Assembly (NCBI GenBank): GCA_023431185.1
Contig: JAEYXS010000031.1
Coordinates: forward strand, 1-17,231
Direction: 5' to 3'
Length of the DNA: 17,231 bases
Source: Verrucomicrobiota bacterium
GTDB lineage: Bacteria > Verrucomicrobiota > Verrucomicrobiia > Limisphaerales > JAEYXS01
The notes beneath the pieces were generated by a model. That model was not told the origin of the DNA and did no database searches. It saw only the letters and a program-made list of their open reading frames with translations. The position numbers and the translations under genes were made by a program. Shown here piece by piece: positions 1 to 6,664 of this stretch. Position 1 is the stretch's first letter; each line of letters opens with the position of its first letter.

Positions 1-59
1 TATGACCCACCGGGGAATCTCAAAGTACTCACTGCGGAACCAGCCGGGTTCAGGACAGC

Positions 60-202
60 GCCAGAGTCTGGCCTCCCTGTGAGGAGGAGCCATAGGCCAG
101 ATACATCAACAGGGGTCGGGTGGTTGCATTGCTCTTTGACATAGTTCCTAGAGACGATCTGAAAAGATGTCTTAAGGCCGTCTGCTGGTCTGGATTGGCC
201 AG
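60..202 (+). ncRNA. Possible structured leader or non-coding RNA
   Basis: Several stems can be drawn by eye. TCTGGCCT (67-74) pairs perfectly with AGGCCAGA (94-101). GCCAGA (60-65) with TCTGGC (67-72) is a competing palindrome. AGACGATCT (152-160) pairs with AGATGTCT (165-172) around a GAAA tetraloop with one bulged G. CTGGTC (185-190) pairs with GGCCAG (197-202) with one G-U. A boxA-like motif lies between them. The density of stems and the lack of a reading frame suggest RNA, but no family was recognised and strand and ends are guesses. It could instead be decayed sequence. Confidence 0.25.
130..141 (+). promoter_or_regulatory. boxA-like antitermination motif
   Basis: TGCTCTTTGACA differs at one base from the E. 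coli rrn boxA (TGCTCTTTAACA), the NusB/S10 loading site in rRNA leaders and spacers. No 16S or 23S sequence follows in the window, so it may belong to a displaced rRNA leader, another antiterminated transcript, or be chance. Confidence 0.3.
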
Positions 203-544
203 GGCGTTGTTGCGGCTCGGTCACGTATCTTTTATTTGATATGCTCCCTCGCCGCGCCTAGCCCTGACCAATTCAGACGAAGTTCGTCTTCCCACCTGCG
301 CAGCCAGCCTCAAGCCCTCTTTTCAGAGCGTCTCTGCCTTTGTGACAAACAAGGGTGCTGGGAAGTGGCTGGCGAGGGTCGGATCCGGGAGGTGCAGACT
401 GGTGGCTAGAGTGCCGCAGAACAGGATGCCATCGAGATGAGGGAGCATCGAACGGACGCGATGGGAAGGCCGCTCCGGGGAACGGTAGTTGCACTACGGG
501 CCTATTATTAACCGCGAACTACGCGAGATATGCGAAAAAGGGGA

Positions 545-660
545 ACAGGTCTTATGGGGCTGATAGGTCAAATAGGACACTGGGAAGCATTGAACGACCA
601 ACTTCCAACGTTCATACGAAATCGAGGACGAAGGACGAGAGCGAAGATGAGGACGATTCT
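545..660. repeat. Degenerate intergenic repeat tracts
   Basis: Two low-complexity tracts sit side by side. Around 551-583 a loose unit of the type ...ATAGG/TATGG... recurs (cttatgggg, ctgatagg, aaatagga). Around 623-658 an approximately 6-nt purine-rich unit related to GAGGAC/GAGCGA repeats. Similar degenerate tracts are, from memory, frequent between genes in Verrucomicrobiota and Planctomycetota. They are not coding. Confidence 0.35.
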
Positions 661-716
661 ATGAGGTGAAAATCTGCTGGGCAAAGGGCGTGGGGGTTAC
701 TTACATTGACCTTTCT

Positions 717-1863
717 ATGTTCGAGACGGCAAAGCAGACGTTGGCCACGGCGCAGGATAAAGCCTCCCAATTACGGAGGTTTCTTTGACGTGCCGGGAGC
801 ACATAAGCGCATCGCGGAGATAGATGCCGAGATGACGCGGGATAACTTCTGGGACGTTCGTGAGAAGGCCCAGAAGCTCATCGACGAATCGAACTCGCTG
901 AAGAAGAAGGTGGAGCCGTTCATCGCGGCGGAGAAGCAGTTGGCCGATCTGGCGGTGATGATCGAACTGGGCGAGGCGGAGCCGCCGGAGGTCCAGGCGA
1001 CCATGGCGAAGGAGGTCGAACGCGACATCACGAAGGTGCAAGGCGAACTGGATGCGCTCGAGCTGCGGGTGTTCCTCAACGGACCTTTCGACCGGCGGAA
1101 TTGCATCTTCAGCATCAATGCGGGCGCGGGCGGCACGGAGTCGTGTGACTGGGCGAGCATGTTGATGCGGATGTATCAGCGGTGGTTCGAATCGCGCGGG
1201 TGGACCTTCGAGGTCACAGATTTGCTCCCGGGTGAAACGGCGGGGGTGAAGAGCGTGACGATGATGGTGAAGGGCGACATGGCGTACGGCTTTTGCAAAG
1301 CCGAACGCGGGGTGCATCGCCTGGTGCGCATCTCGCCGTTTGACTCGAATCAACGGCGGCATACGAGCTTCGCGAGCGTGGATGCGATGGCGGAGATCGA
1401 GGAGACGGATCCGAACATCTCCATTCCGCCGAGCGAGTTGCGCGTGGACACGTTCCGCTCCGGCGGCAAGGGCGGCCAGAACGTGAACAAGGTGGAGACG
1501 GCGGTGCGCATCACGCATATCCCTACGGGGCTGGTGGCAGCATCGCAGACGGAGCGGTCGCAACATCAGAACCGGCATACGGCGATGACGTTGCTGATCT
1601 CGAAGTTGTTCGCGCTGCGGCAGGATGAGCAGAAAAACGAAATGGAGCGCTTCTACGGGGACAAAGGCAGCGTGTCGTGGGGCAACCAGATCCGGAGCTA
1701 TGTGTTCCAGCCGTACCGGATGGTGAAAGACCTCCGCACGGGTTGCGAGACGAGTGATGTGCAGGGCGTGATGGATGGCGAGCTGGACCCGTATGTGAAT
1801 GCGTGGTTGCGCGCGGGTTGTCCGACCAAGCGCATCCAGGGTGCCTCGATGGATGATGAATAA
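717..1863 (+). CDS. prfB: Peptide chain release factor 2 (programmed +1 frameshift)
   Basis: RF2 reads UGA and UAA stops and triggers peptide release at the ribosome. The gene is two frames: ATG 717 runs 23 codons to an in-frame TGA at 786-788, and the rest resumes at GAC 787, giving join(717..785,787..1863), 381 aa. The junction residues (LRRFL then DVPGAHKR) line up with the E. coli RF2 shift point, and the reconstructed start (MFETAKQ) resembles E. coli MFEINP. The anticodon-like SPF tripeptide is at residues 206-208 and the catalytic GGQ at 252-254, within two residues of the E. coli positions. The C-terminus carries a short extra tail (CPTKRIQGASMDDE) after the usual LRAG end. The start has no clear Shine-Dalgarno. 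trpC follows after 6 bp, so co-transcription is likely. An unbroken ORF start at 706 is an artefact of ignoring the shift. Confidence 0.97.
775..789 (+). promoter_or_regulatory. RF2 autoregulatory +1 frameshift site
   Basis: The site reads GGAGG (775-779), TTT, CTT (783-785), TGA (786-788), C. This matches the E. coli prfB layout: an internal Shine-Dalgarno-like stretch, a 3-nt gap, the slippery CUU codon, then UGA followed by C. When RF2 is scarce, termination at UGA is slow, the Leu-tRNA slips from CUU to UUU and translation continues in the +1 frame. RF2 thus controls its own synthesis. Confidence 0.96.
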
Positions 1864-1869
1864 GCGGCC

Positions 1870-2676
1870 ATGAGCAAAGCGAACATCCTAGATACGATCG
1901 TAGCGGTGAAGCGCGAGGAAGTGGCGCAACTGCCGCCGCGTGTGCCGACTGTCGCGGATATCCGTGCGGTGTTGCAGCAGCGCGGTGGTGAGCGGCGTGA
2001 TTTCGTGCGCGCGCTCCTGCAACCGCGCAAGGGCAAGGTGGGCTTGATCGCAGAAGTGAAGAAGGCGTCGCCGTCAGCAGGCGTGATCCGGCCGGACTTT
2101 GATCCGGTGAAGATCGCGGTGGAGTATGAGGAGGCGGGTGCCTCGTGCCTCTCGGTGTTGACGGATGAGAAGTTCTTCCAGGGTTCGCTGGATTATCTGC
2201 GAGCGATTCGCCAGGCGGTGAAATTGCCGCTCTTGCGGAAGGATTTCATCATCGACGAACGGCAGATCCTGCAAGCGGCGGAGTGGGGCGCGGATTGCAT
2301 CCTGTTGATCGTGGCGATCCTCGATGATGACCGGCTTAAGCGGTTCCGTGAGCTGGCGGAAGGCGCGGGCTTGGCGGCACTGGTGGAGGTGCATGATGAA
2401 GAGGAATTGAAGCGTGCACTGGCGACGGGGGCGACGTTCATAGGGGTGAACAATCGCGACTTGAAGGTGTTCAAGGTGGACCTTGGCACGACGGAGCGGT
2501 TGGCGACGCAGATCCCGGGCTTGAAGGCGGAGCGCTTACTGGTGGCGGAAAGCGGCATCCACAAACGGGAAGATGTGGCGCGGCTGGAGCAATGCGGGGC
2601 GCAGGCGATCTTGGTGGGTGAATCGCTGATGAGGGAGAAGGATATCAAGGCAAAGGTGGCGGAGTTGTTGGGGTGA
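1870..2676 (+). CDS. trpC: Indole-3-glycerol phosphate synthase
   Basis: A 268-aa TIM-barrel enzyme that closes the indole ring (CdRP to indole-3-glycerol phosphate) in tryptophan synthesis, in the cytosol. Conserved active-site stretches are all present: AEVKKASPS with E62 and K64, LRKDF with the catalytic lysine K124, LVEVH with E173, GVNNRDL with N194, and the phosphate-binding AESGI with E227/S228 plus the late glycines of LVGESLM. Length is typical for a monofunctional TrpC with no fused TrpF. It starts 6 bp after prfB and no other trp gene is nearby, so it is separated from a trp operon here. There is no strong ribosome binding site before ATG 1870, consistent with translation following from prfB. 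Confidence 0.96.
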   Translation: MSKANILDTIVAVKREEVAQLPPRVPTVADIRAVLQQRGGERRDFVRALLQPRKGKVGLIAEVKKASPSAGVIRPDFDPVKIAVEYEEAGASCLSVLTDEKFFQGSLDYLRAIRQAVKLPLLRKDFIIDERQILQAAEWGADCILLIVAILDDDRLKRFRELAEGAGLAALVEVHDEEELKRALATGATFIGVNNRDLKVFKVDLGTTERLATQIPGLKAERLLVAESGIHKREDVARLEQCGAQAILVGESLMREKDIKAKVAELLG

Positions 2677-2749
2677 GAGTAAAGGCGATTCCACCGGGCT
2701 GGTTTTGTCTTGGTGTGGGGTGGGTGGATGATTACAATCTGGTTAACAC

Positions 2750-4318
2750 ATGAGCGAGGCTCAACCTAGCGTCGAAAGACCGTCAACCATGCGCACGCCG
2801 TTACGCGTGTTGGTGGTGGAGGATTCCGAGTTCGATGCGCGCATCCTGGTAAATGTGCTGCGGCAGGGCGGTTACGAGCCGAAGTGGCAGCGGGTGGAGA
2901 CGGCGGCCCAGATGGCGGCGGCGTTGAAGGAGAAGGAATGGGAGGTGGTGCTGGCGGATTACAACCTGCCGGAATTCAGCGCGCCCGAAGCCCTCAAGCT
3001 CCTGCAGGACAGCGGCCTTGATCTGCCCTTCATCATCATCTCCGGCGGCATCGGTGAAGATATCGCGGTGGCGGCGATGAAGGCCGGGGCACACGATTAC
3101 TTCATGAAAGGGCAGCTCGCGCGCCTGGTGGCGGCGGTCGAGCGGGAACTGCGCGAGGCGGCGGTCCGGACGGCGCGGCGCAAGGCCGAGGAATCCGTGC
3201 GCGAGAGCGAGGTGCGTTATCGGCTGCTCTGGGAGACGGCGACGGATGCGGTGCTGCTCATGGACACGGACAGCGTCATCCATTTCGCGAACCCGGCGGT
3301 GGAGGTGATCTTTGGTTACAAGCCGGAAGAGGTCGTGGGGCAGAACCTGACGTTACTCCTGCCGGACAAGCCCCTAAGCACCACGGATGTCGAACTCGTC
3401 CGGTCACTGCACTCCGGTGTGGTGAATTCGCGGCGGCACATGCTGGAGACGGTGGGCCAGCGCAAGGACGGTCGCGATACGCTGCTGGAGATCGTTTTCA
3501 ACGACATGGCGTTGCAGGGGAAACGCTGGTTCGTGGCGTTCATCCGCGACATCTCGGAGCGCAAGAAGGCGGAAAAGGAATTGCGCGAGAACCAGGAGCA
3601 GTTCCGTGTGGCACGGGAGATCCAGGAAAGACTCTTTCCGAAGGAATCGCCGAAGCTGGAGGATTTTGACATCGCCGGTTCCTCGCATCCTGCAGAGGCG
3701 GCGGGCGGGGATTATTTTGATTATCTGGGCATGTTGCATCATCGCGTGGGCATCGCCATCGGTGACGTGACGGGGCATGGCATCGGACCGGCGCTGCTGA
3801 TGGCGGAGACGCGTGCTTATCTGCGCATCCTCGCGCGCAACCGCGATGATGTGGGAGAAATCCTCACACGGGCAAACCGTGTGCTGGCGGAAGACGTGGG
3901 CAGCGAACGCTTCGTCACCATGCTGCTGGTGCAGATCGACCCGACCACGCGCAGCATCGTGTATGCGAGCGCGGGGCATTCGACAGGGTATGTGCTCAAT
4001 GCGCAGGGGCAGGTCCGTTCCGAATTAAAGCGCACGGGCAAGCCGCTGGGCATCCGCGATGACACGGAATACAAATCTGCCTCACCGCTCATCCTGACGC
4101 CGGGCGAGATCGTGCTGCTGCTGACGGACGGCATCGAGGAGGCTATGAACGCGGATGACGAGTTCTTCGGCGCAGACAACATGCTGCAAGTGGTGCGGGA
4201 GAACCGGCACCGGTCGGCGCGGGACATCGTGGAAGCGCTCTATGAGGCGGTGCAGAAGTTCAGCGGAGAAGGGCAGCAGACGGATGATTTCACCGCGGTG
4301 GTGCTGAAGGTGAAGTAA
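2750..4318 (+). CDS. Response regulator with REC, PAS and PP2C (SpoIIE/RsbU-type) phosphatase domains
   Basis: A 522-aa cytosolic signalling protein with no membrane segment. Residues 17-135 are a receiver domain: acidic pair E24/D25, phospho-acceptor D70 in LADYNLP, S98 and K120. Residues about 154-270 are a PAS sensor domain ending in the usual DISERKKAE motif, then a short helical linker. Residues about 285-520 are a PP2C-like serine phosphatase with metal aspartates in GGDYFD (D321), GDVTGHG (D339), LLTDGIEEA (D460) and QTDDFT (D512). Such proteins usually dephosphorylate an anti-sigma-factor antagonist in a partner-switching pathway. No histidine kinase, anti-sigma factor or antagonist gene is next to it, so its partners are encoded elsewhere. 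It starts 73 bp after trpC without a clear Shine-Dalgarno. Another ATG at codon 14 (before RTPLRVLVVED) is a possible alternative start. Confidence 0.93.
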   Translation: MSEAQPSVERPSTMRTPLRVLVVEDSEFDARILVNVLRQGGYEPKWQRVETAAQMAAALKEKEWEVVLADYNLPEFSAPEALKLLQDSGLDLPFIIISGGIGEDIAVAAMKAGAHDYFMKGQLARLVAAVERELREAAVRTARRKAEESVRESEVRYRLLWETATDAVLLMDTDSVIHFANPAVEVIFGYKPEEVVGQNLTLLLPDKPLSTTDVELVRSLHSGVVNSRRHMLETVGQRKDGRDTLLEIVFNDMALQGKRWFVAFIRDISERKKAEKELRENQEQFRVAREIQERLFPKESPKLEDFDIAGSSHPAEAAGGDYFDYLGMLHHRVGIAIGDVTGHGIGPALLMAETRAYLRILARNRDDVGEILTRANRVLAEDVGSERFVTMLLVQIDPTTRSIVYASAGHSTGYVLNAQGQVRSELKRTGKPLGIRDDTEYKSASPLILTPGEIVLLLTDGIEEAMNADDEFFGADNMLQVVRENRHRSARDIVEALYEAVQKFSGEGQQTDDFTAVVLKVK

Positions 4319-4323
4319 GCTGC

Positions 4324-4352
4324 CCGGCAAAAAGCACTTGTTGCCGGTGCTT
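4324..4352 (+). promoter_or_regulatory. Hairpin with alternative pairing in the panB leader
   Basis: CCGGCAA (4324-4330) pairs with TTGCCGG (4341-4347). AAGCAC (4332-4337) can instead pair with GTGCTT (4347-4352). The two stems share G4347 and geometry does not allow both at once. There is no U-tract, so it is not a simple terminator. Its role is unknown. Confidence 0.3.
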
Positions 4353-4372
4353 GTCGAAGCGATGTTTTCCCC

Positions 4373-5137
4373 ATGCGTGAAGGCAAAATCACGGTCGAGG
4401 TCATTCGTGGCATGAAGGGCCGCCAACGGCTCGCTTCATTGACGGCTTATGATTATCCCATGGCCCGCTTGCTGGATGAGGCGGGCATCCCGCTGCTGCT
4501 CGTCGGCGATTCCCTTGGTATGGTGGTGCTCGGCTATCCGGACACCACACATGTGACGATGGCCGAAATCGAGCATCATGTGCGGGCCGTGGCCCGGGCG
4601 AACCCGAAGGCGCTCATCGCTGCCGATCTGCCGTATCACAGCTATGAGACGCCGGAGAGCGCGGTGGCGAATGCACAACGATTGGTAGAGGCGGGGGCGG
4701 AGGCGGTGAAGGCGGAGGGCGGTCGGGAGATCCTGCCGCAGGTGCAGGCGATCATCGCCGCAGGCATCCCCTTCATCGGGCATCTGGGCATGTTGCCGCA
4801 ACATATCTTGGAAGAGGGCAAGTATCGCATCAAGGGCAAGGACGATGCGGGCAAGGCGAAGTTGCTGGATGACGCGGCGGCCTTGCAAGAAGCCGGGGCA
4901 TTTGCGGTCGTGTTGGAGTTGGTCACGCCACCGGTGGCGAAGGAACTGACGGAGAAATTCCCCTTTATCACCATCGGCATCGGTTCGGGAACGGATTGCG
5001 ACGGGCAGATCTTGGTGACGCCTGATCTGGTGGGGATGTTCCCGTGGTTCACGCCGCGTTTTGTGAAACCCACCCGCCAGTGCGGCTTGGAGATACGCAG
5101 TGCGGTGGAGGAGTGGAAGCAGGCGGTAGAGTCATGA
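4373..5137 (+). CDS. panB: 3-methyl-2-oxobutanoate (ketopantoate) hydroxymethyltransferase
   Basis: PanB transfers a hydroxymethyl group from 5,10-methylenetetrahydrofolate to alpha-ketoisovalerate, the first committed step of pantothenate synthesis. The 254-aa sequence matches family length. Magnesium ligands D46 (VGDSLGM), D85 (AADLPYHSYE) and E115 (VKAEGG) are present, with the catalytic glutamate E182 (VLELV) and the signatures GHLGMLPQH and IGIGSGTDCDGQILV. It starts 54 bp after the signalling gene, without an obvious Shine-Dalgarno. Its stop (TGA 5135-5137) overlaps ATG 5134 of a 12-codon mini-ORF before folK. panB and folK are also neighbours in E. coli, and the folate link makes the pairing sensible. 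Confidence 0.97.
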   Translation: MREGKITVEVIRGMKGRQRLASLTAYDYPMARLLDEAGIPLLLVGDSLGMVVLGYPDTTHVTMAEIEHHVRAVARANPKALIAADLPYHSYETPESAVANAQRLVEAGAEAVKAEGGREILPQVQAIIAAGIPFIGHLGMLPQHILEEGKYRIKGKDDAGKAKLLDDAAALQEAGAFAVVLELVTPPVAKELTEKFPFITIGIGSGTDCDGQILVTPDLVGMFPWFTPRFVKPTRQCGLEIRSAVEEWKQAVES

Positions 5138-5172
5138 CGGAAAAGCGCAAATACGCTGTGATTGAATCTTGA
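5134..5172 (+). other. 12-codon mini-ORF bridging panB and folK
   Basis: ATG 5134 overlaps the panB stop as ATGA and reads MTEKRKYAVIES before TGA 5170-5172. That stop overlaps the TTG folK start (5169-5171) as TTGA. Both junctions suit coupled re-initiation. It may be the remnant of the original folK start rather than a functional peptide. Confidence 0.35.
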
Positions 5173-5708
5173 ACGGATCAGAAACATCGGACCTCGAACA
5201 TCGAACGCCCGACATTGTCCGGGCATACATCGCGCTGGGTTCCAATCTGGGCGATCCGGTGCAAATCTTGAGGGAAGCAATGCAGCGGTTGGCGGCATTA
5301 TCAGTCCAGCCGCTGTGGCGTTCCAGCCTGTGGGCGACCTCACCGGTGGATTGCCCGCCGGGCTCGCCGGATTTTGTGAATGCGGTGGTGGGATTGGTGC
5401 CGTTGCCGGGCGAGACGCCGGAGAGTTTGTTGGGCAAGTTGAAGGAGTTGGAAAAAGAGTTTGGGCGACGGCCTAAGAAGGTGATGAATGAGGCGAGGCC
5501 GTTGGATCTGGACATTGTCGCCTATGGGAATGAGGTGAAGAATACGGCAACGTTGGTTTTGCCGCATCCCCGGGCGCGCCTGCGGCGGTTTGTATTGGTG
5601 CCGCTGGCAGAGATTGCGCCGGAGCTGGTTTTACCGGGACAATCGAAGACAGTGGCGGAGTTGCAGCGGGGCTTGGTGAATTCAGAAGCGATCCGCCAGC
5701 TGGAATGA
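5169..5708 (+). CDS. folK: 2-amino-4-hydroxy-6-hydroxymethyldihydropteridine pyrophosphokinase
   Basis: HPPK transfers pyrophosphate from ATP to 6-hydroxymethyl-7,8-dihydropterin in folate synthesis. Family landmarks are clear: AYIALGSNLGDP near residue 20, SSLWATSPVDCPPGSPDFVNAVV in the middle, RPLDLDIVAYG (metal-binding DLD) and LVLPHPRARLRRFVLVPLAEIAPE. Length is about 179 aa from TTG 5169. An in-frame TGA at 5163-5165 and the absence of any ATG, or of GTG between TTG and the conserved core, make TTG the only ordinary start. The first 18 or so residues (NGSETSDLEHRTPDI) do not resemble HPPK and come from DNA that looks like a dispersed intergenic repeat. No Shine-Dalgarno precedes TTG, so expression probably depends on coupling with panB. 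Confidence 0.92.
   Translation: MNGSETSDLEHRTPDIVRAYIALGSNLGDPVQILREAMQRLAALSVQPLWRSSLWATSPVDCPPGSPDFVNAVVGLVPLPGETPESLLGKLKELEKEFGRRPKKVMNEARPLDLDIVAYGNEVKNTATLVLPHPRARLRRFVLVPLAEIAPELVLPGQSKTVAELQRGLVNSEAIRQLE
5183..5214. repeat. Repeat-like tract inside the folK 5' end
   Basis: The tract has spaced copies of a CATCGGACC/CATCGAACG/CGAACA-type unit. From memory it is typical of dispersed intergenic sequence in Verrucomicrobiota, and related wording occurs near 587-620 (CATTGAACGACC, CCAACGTTC). Here it lies inside the translated folK N-terminus. Confidence 0.35.
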
Positions 5709-5755
5709 AGCGTCTTTTGCCTTGGACGGTTTGGTGGAGGTGCTAGAACAGCGTC

Positions 5756-6664
5756 ATGCTTTCCCAGAGTGAACCTGTGACCCGGCGCAAGTTTCTGCAA
5801 CGAGCAAGCATGGTTTCCTTGGCGCTGGCGACGGCTTCGTTTGATGTGTGGGCGGCGGCGAGGGTTTATCCCGTCGCGGCGTTTGAGAAGGCGTTGCAGC
5901 ATCTGCCGGCGGAACAGATGGCGGATATGCTGGCGGAGTTGGGTTTCATGGGCGTAGCGACGGCCTTGCGACCGAAGGGACGCGTGCTGCCGGAACGGGT
6001 GGAGGAGGATCTGCCGAAGCTGGTGGAGGTGCTGGCAAAGCGGAAGCTGGAGATCACGGAACTCACCACAGCGATAGCGGATGCTTCCGACCCGCTGACA
6101 CAGAAGGTGCTGCGGACAGCGGCAAAGCTGGGGTTGAAGCGATATCGCCTGGGCGCGTGGAAGTATGACCTGAAGAAACCCATTGCCGCGCAGGTTGAGG
6201 CGATGAAGCCGGTGGTGAAGGATTTGGTGGCACTGAACAAGGAGCTGGGGATGAGCGGTGTCTATCAGGTGCATTCAGGGGCGAATTATTTCGGAGCGGC
6301 TGTATGGGACATCTATGAACTCTTCAAGGAGCATGATCCGAGACACATCGCCATCGCGTTCGATATCCGGCATGCGACGGTGGAGGGCGGGACGGCTTGG
6401 GAGCTGAATTTCAATCTCATCAAATCACACCTCGGGCTGGTGTATGCGAAAGACTTCGCCTGGCAGGGGAAGAAGGCGCTGAACGTGCCGCTGGGCGAGG
6501 GGATGGTGAATCCGAAATTCTATCAGATGGTGAAAGCGAGCGGCTACAGCCAGCCGGTGTTGCTGCATGTGGAATACACTTTGCCGGAGGATTTGCAGAG
6601 CCTGCGGGAGGCGTATCGGAAAGACCTGGCGACCCTGCGCGGGTATCTGGAGGCAAAGGCTTGA
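5756..6664 (+). CDS. Tat-exported sugar phosphate isomerase/epimerase-like protein
   Basis: A 302-aa protein with a twin-arginine signal (TRRKFLQ at residues 9-15, then a hydrophobic stretch to about A35), so it is probably exported folded. The rest resembles xylose isomerase-like TIM barrels: ADMLAELGFMGV, an AKLGLKRYRLG strand, VYQVHSGANYFGAA, IAIAFDIRHATVEGG (candidate metal ligands D and H), LVYAKDF and NVPLGEGMVNPKFYQMV. This family isomerises or epimerises sugars, but the substrate cannot be read from sequence. Domain order and length are normal. A GGAGG lies 15 nt before ATG 5756, farther than ideal. The stop is overlapped by the next gene's TTG start. Confidence 0.85.
   Translation: MLSQSEPVTRRKFLQRASMVSLALATASFDVWAAARVYPVAAFEKALQHLPAEQMADMLAELGFMGVATALRPKGRVLPERVEEDLPKLVEVLAKRKLEITELTTAIADASDPLTQKVLRTAAKLGLKRYRLGAWKYDLKKPIAAQVEAMKPVVKDLVALNKELGMSGVYQVHSGANYFGAAVWDIYELFKEHDPRHIAIAFDIRHATVEGGTAWELNFNLIKSHLGLVYAKDFAWQGKKALNVPLGEGMVNPKFYQMVKASGYSQPVLLHVEYTLPEDLQSLREAYRKDLATLRGYLEAKA

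Larger units (their letters stand above)
1..716. other. Gene-poor 5' region with RNA-like structure and repeat-like filler
   Basis: No reading frame here looks like a real protein. The longest, 355-669 on plus and 273-494 on minus, have biased, low-complexity translations with no recognisable domain. A 26-codon frame at 2-82 could be a short tail or chance. The left part (about 40-205) has several good inverted repeats and a boxA-like motif, listed separately. Position 275-289 is a 15-nt odd palindrome (AGACGAA-G-TTCGTCT). The right part (about 545-660) looks like degenerate intergenic repeats. I saw no tRNA T-loop signature, tmRNA or RNase P core motifs on either strand. Confidence 0.6.

Noticed and set aside
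1..270. RNase P RNA or tmRNA on either strand
   Set aside because: A stretch resembling the RNase P 3' end (CTGAACCCGGCTGG on minus) was noted, but the conserved GAGGAAAGTC core and other landmarks are missing. No tmRNA ends were found.
355..669. 104-aa plus-strand frame in the gene-poor region
   Set aside because: Low-complexity composition, no domain, and it ends in repeat-like tracts.
4324..4352. H-type pseudoknot (riboswitch-like) before panB
   Set aside because: Forming both stems would need a loop of zero nucleotides to span a 7-bp stem, which is not feasible, so only alternative hairpins are proposed.
5162..5476. 104-aa plus-strand frame overlapping folK
   Set aside because: It is an alternative frame of the confirmed HPPK gene with Gly/Ala-rich shadow composition.
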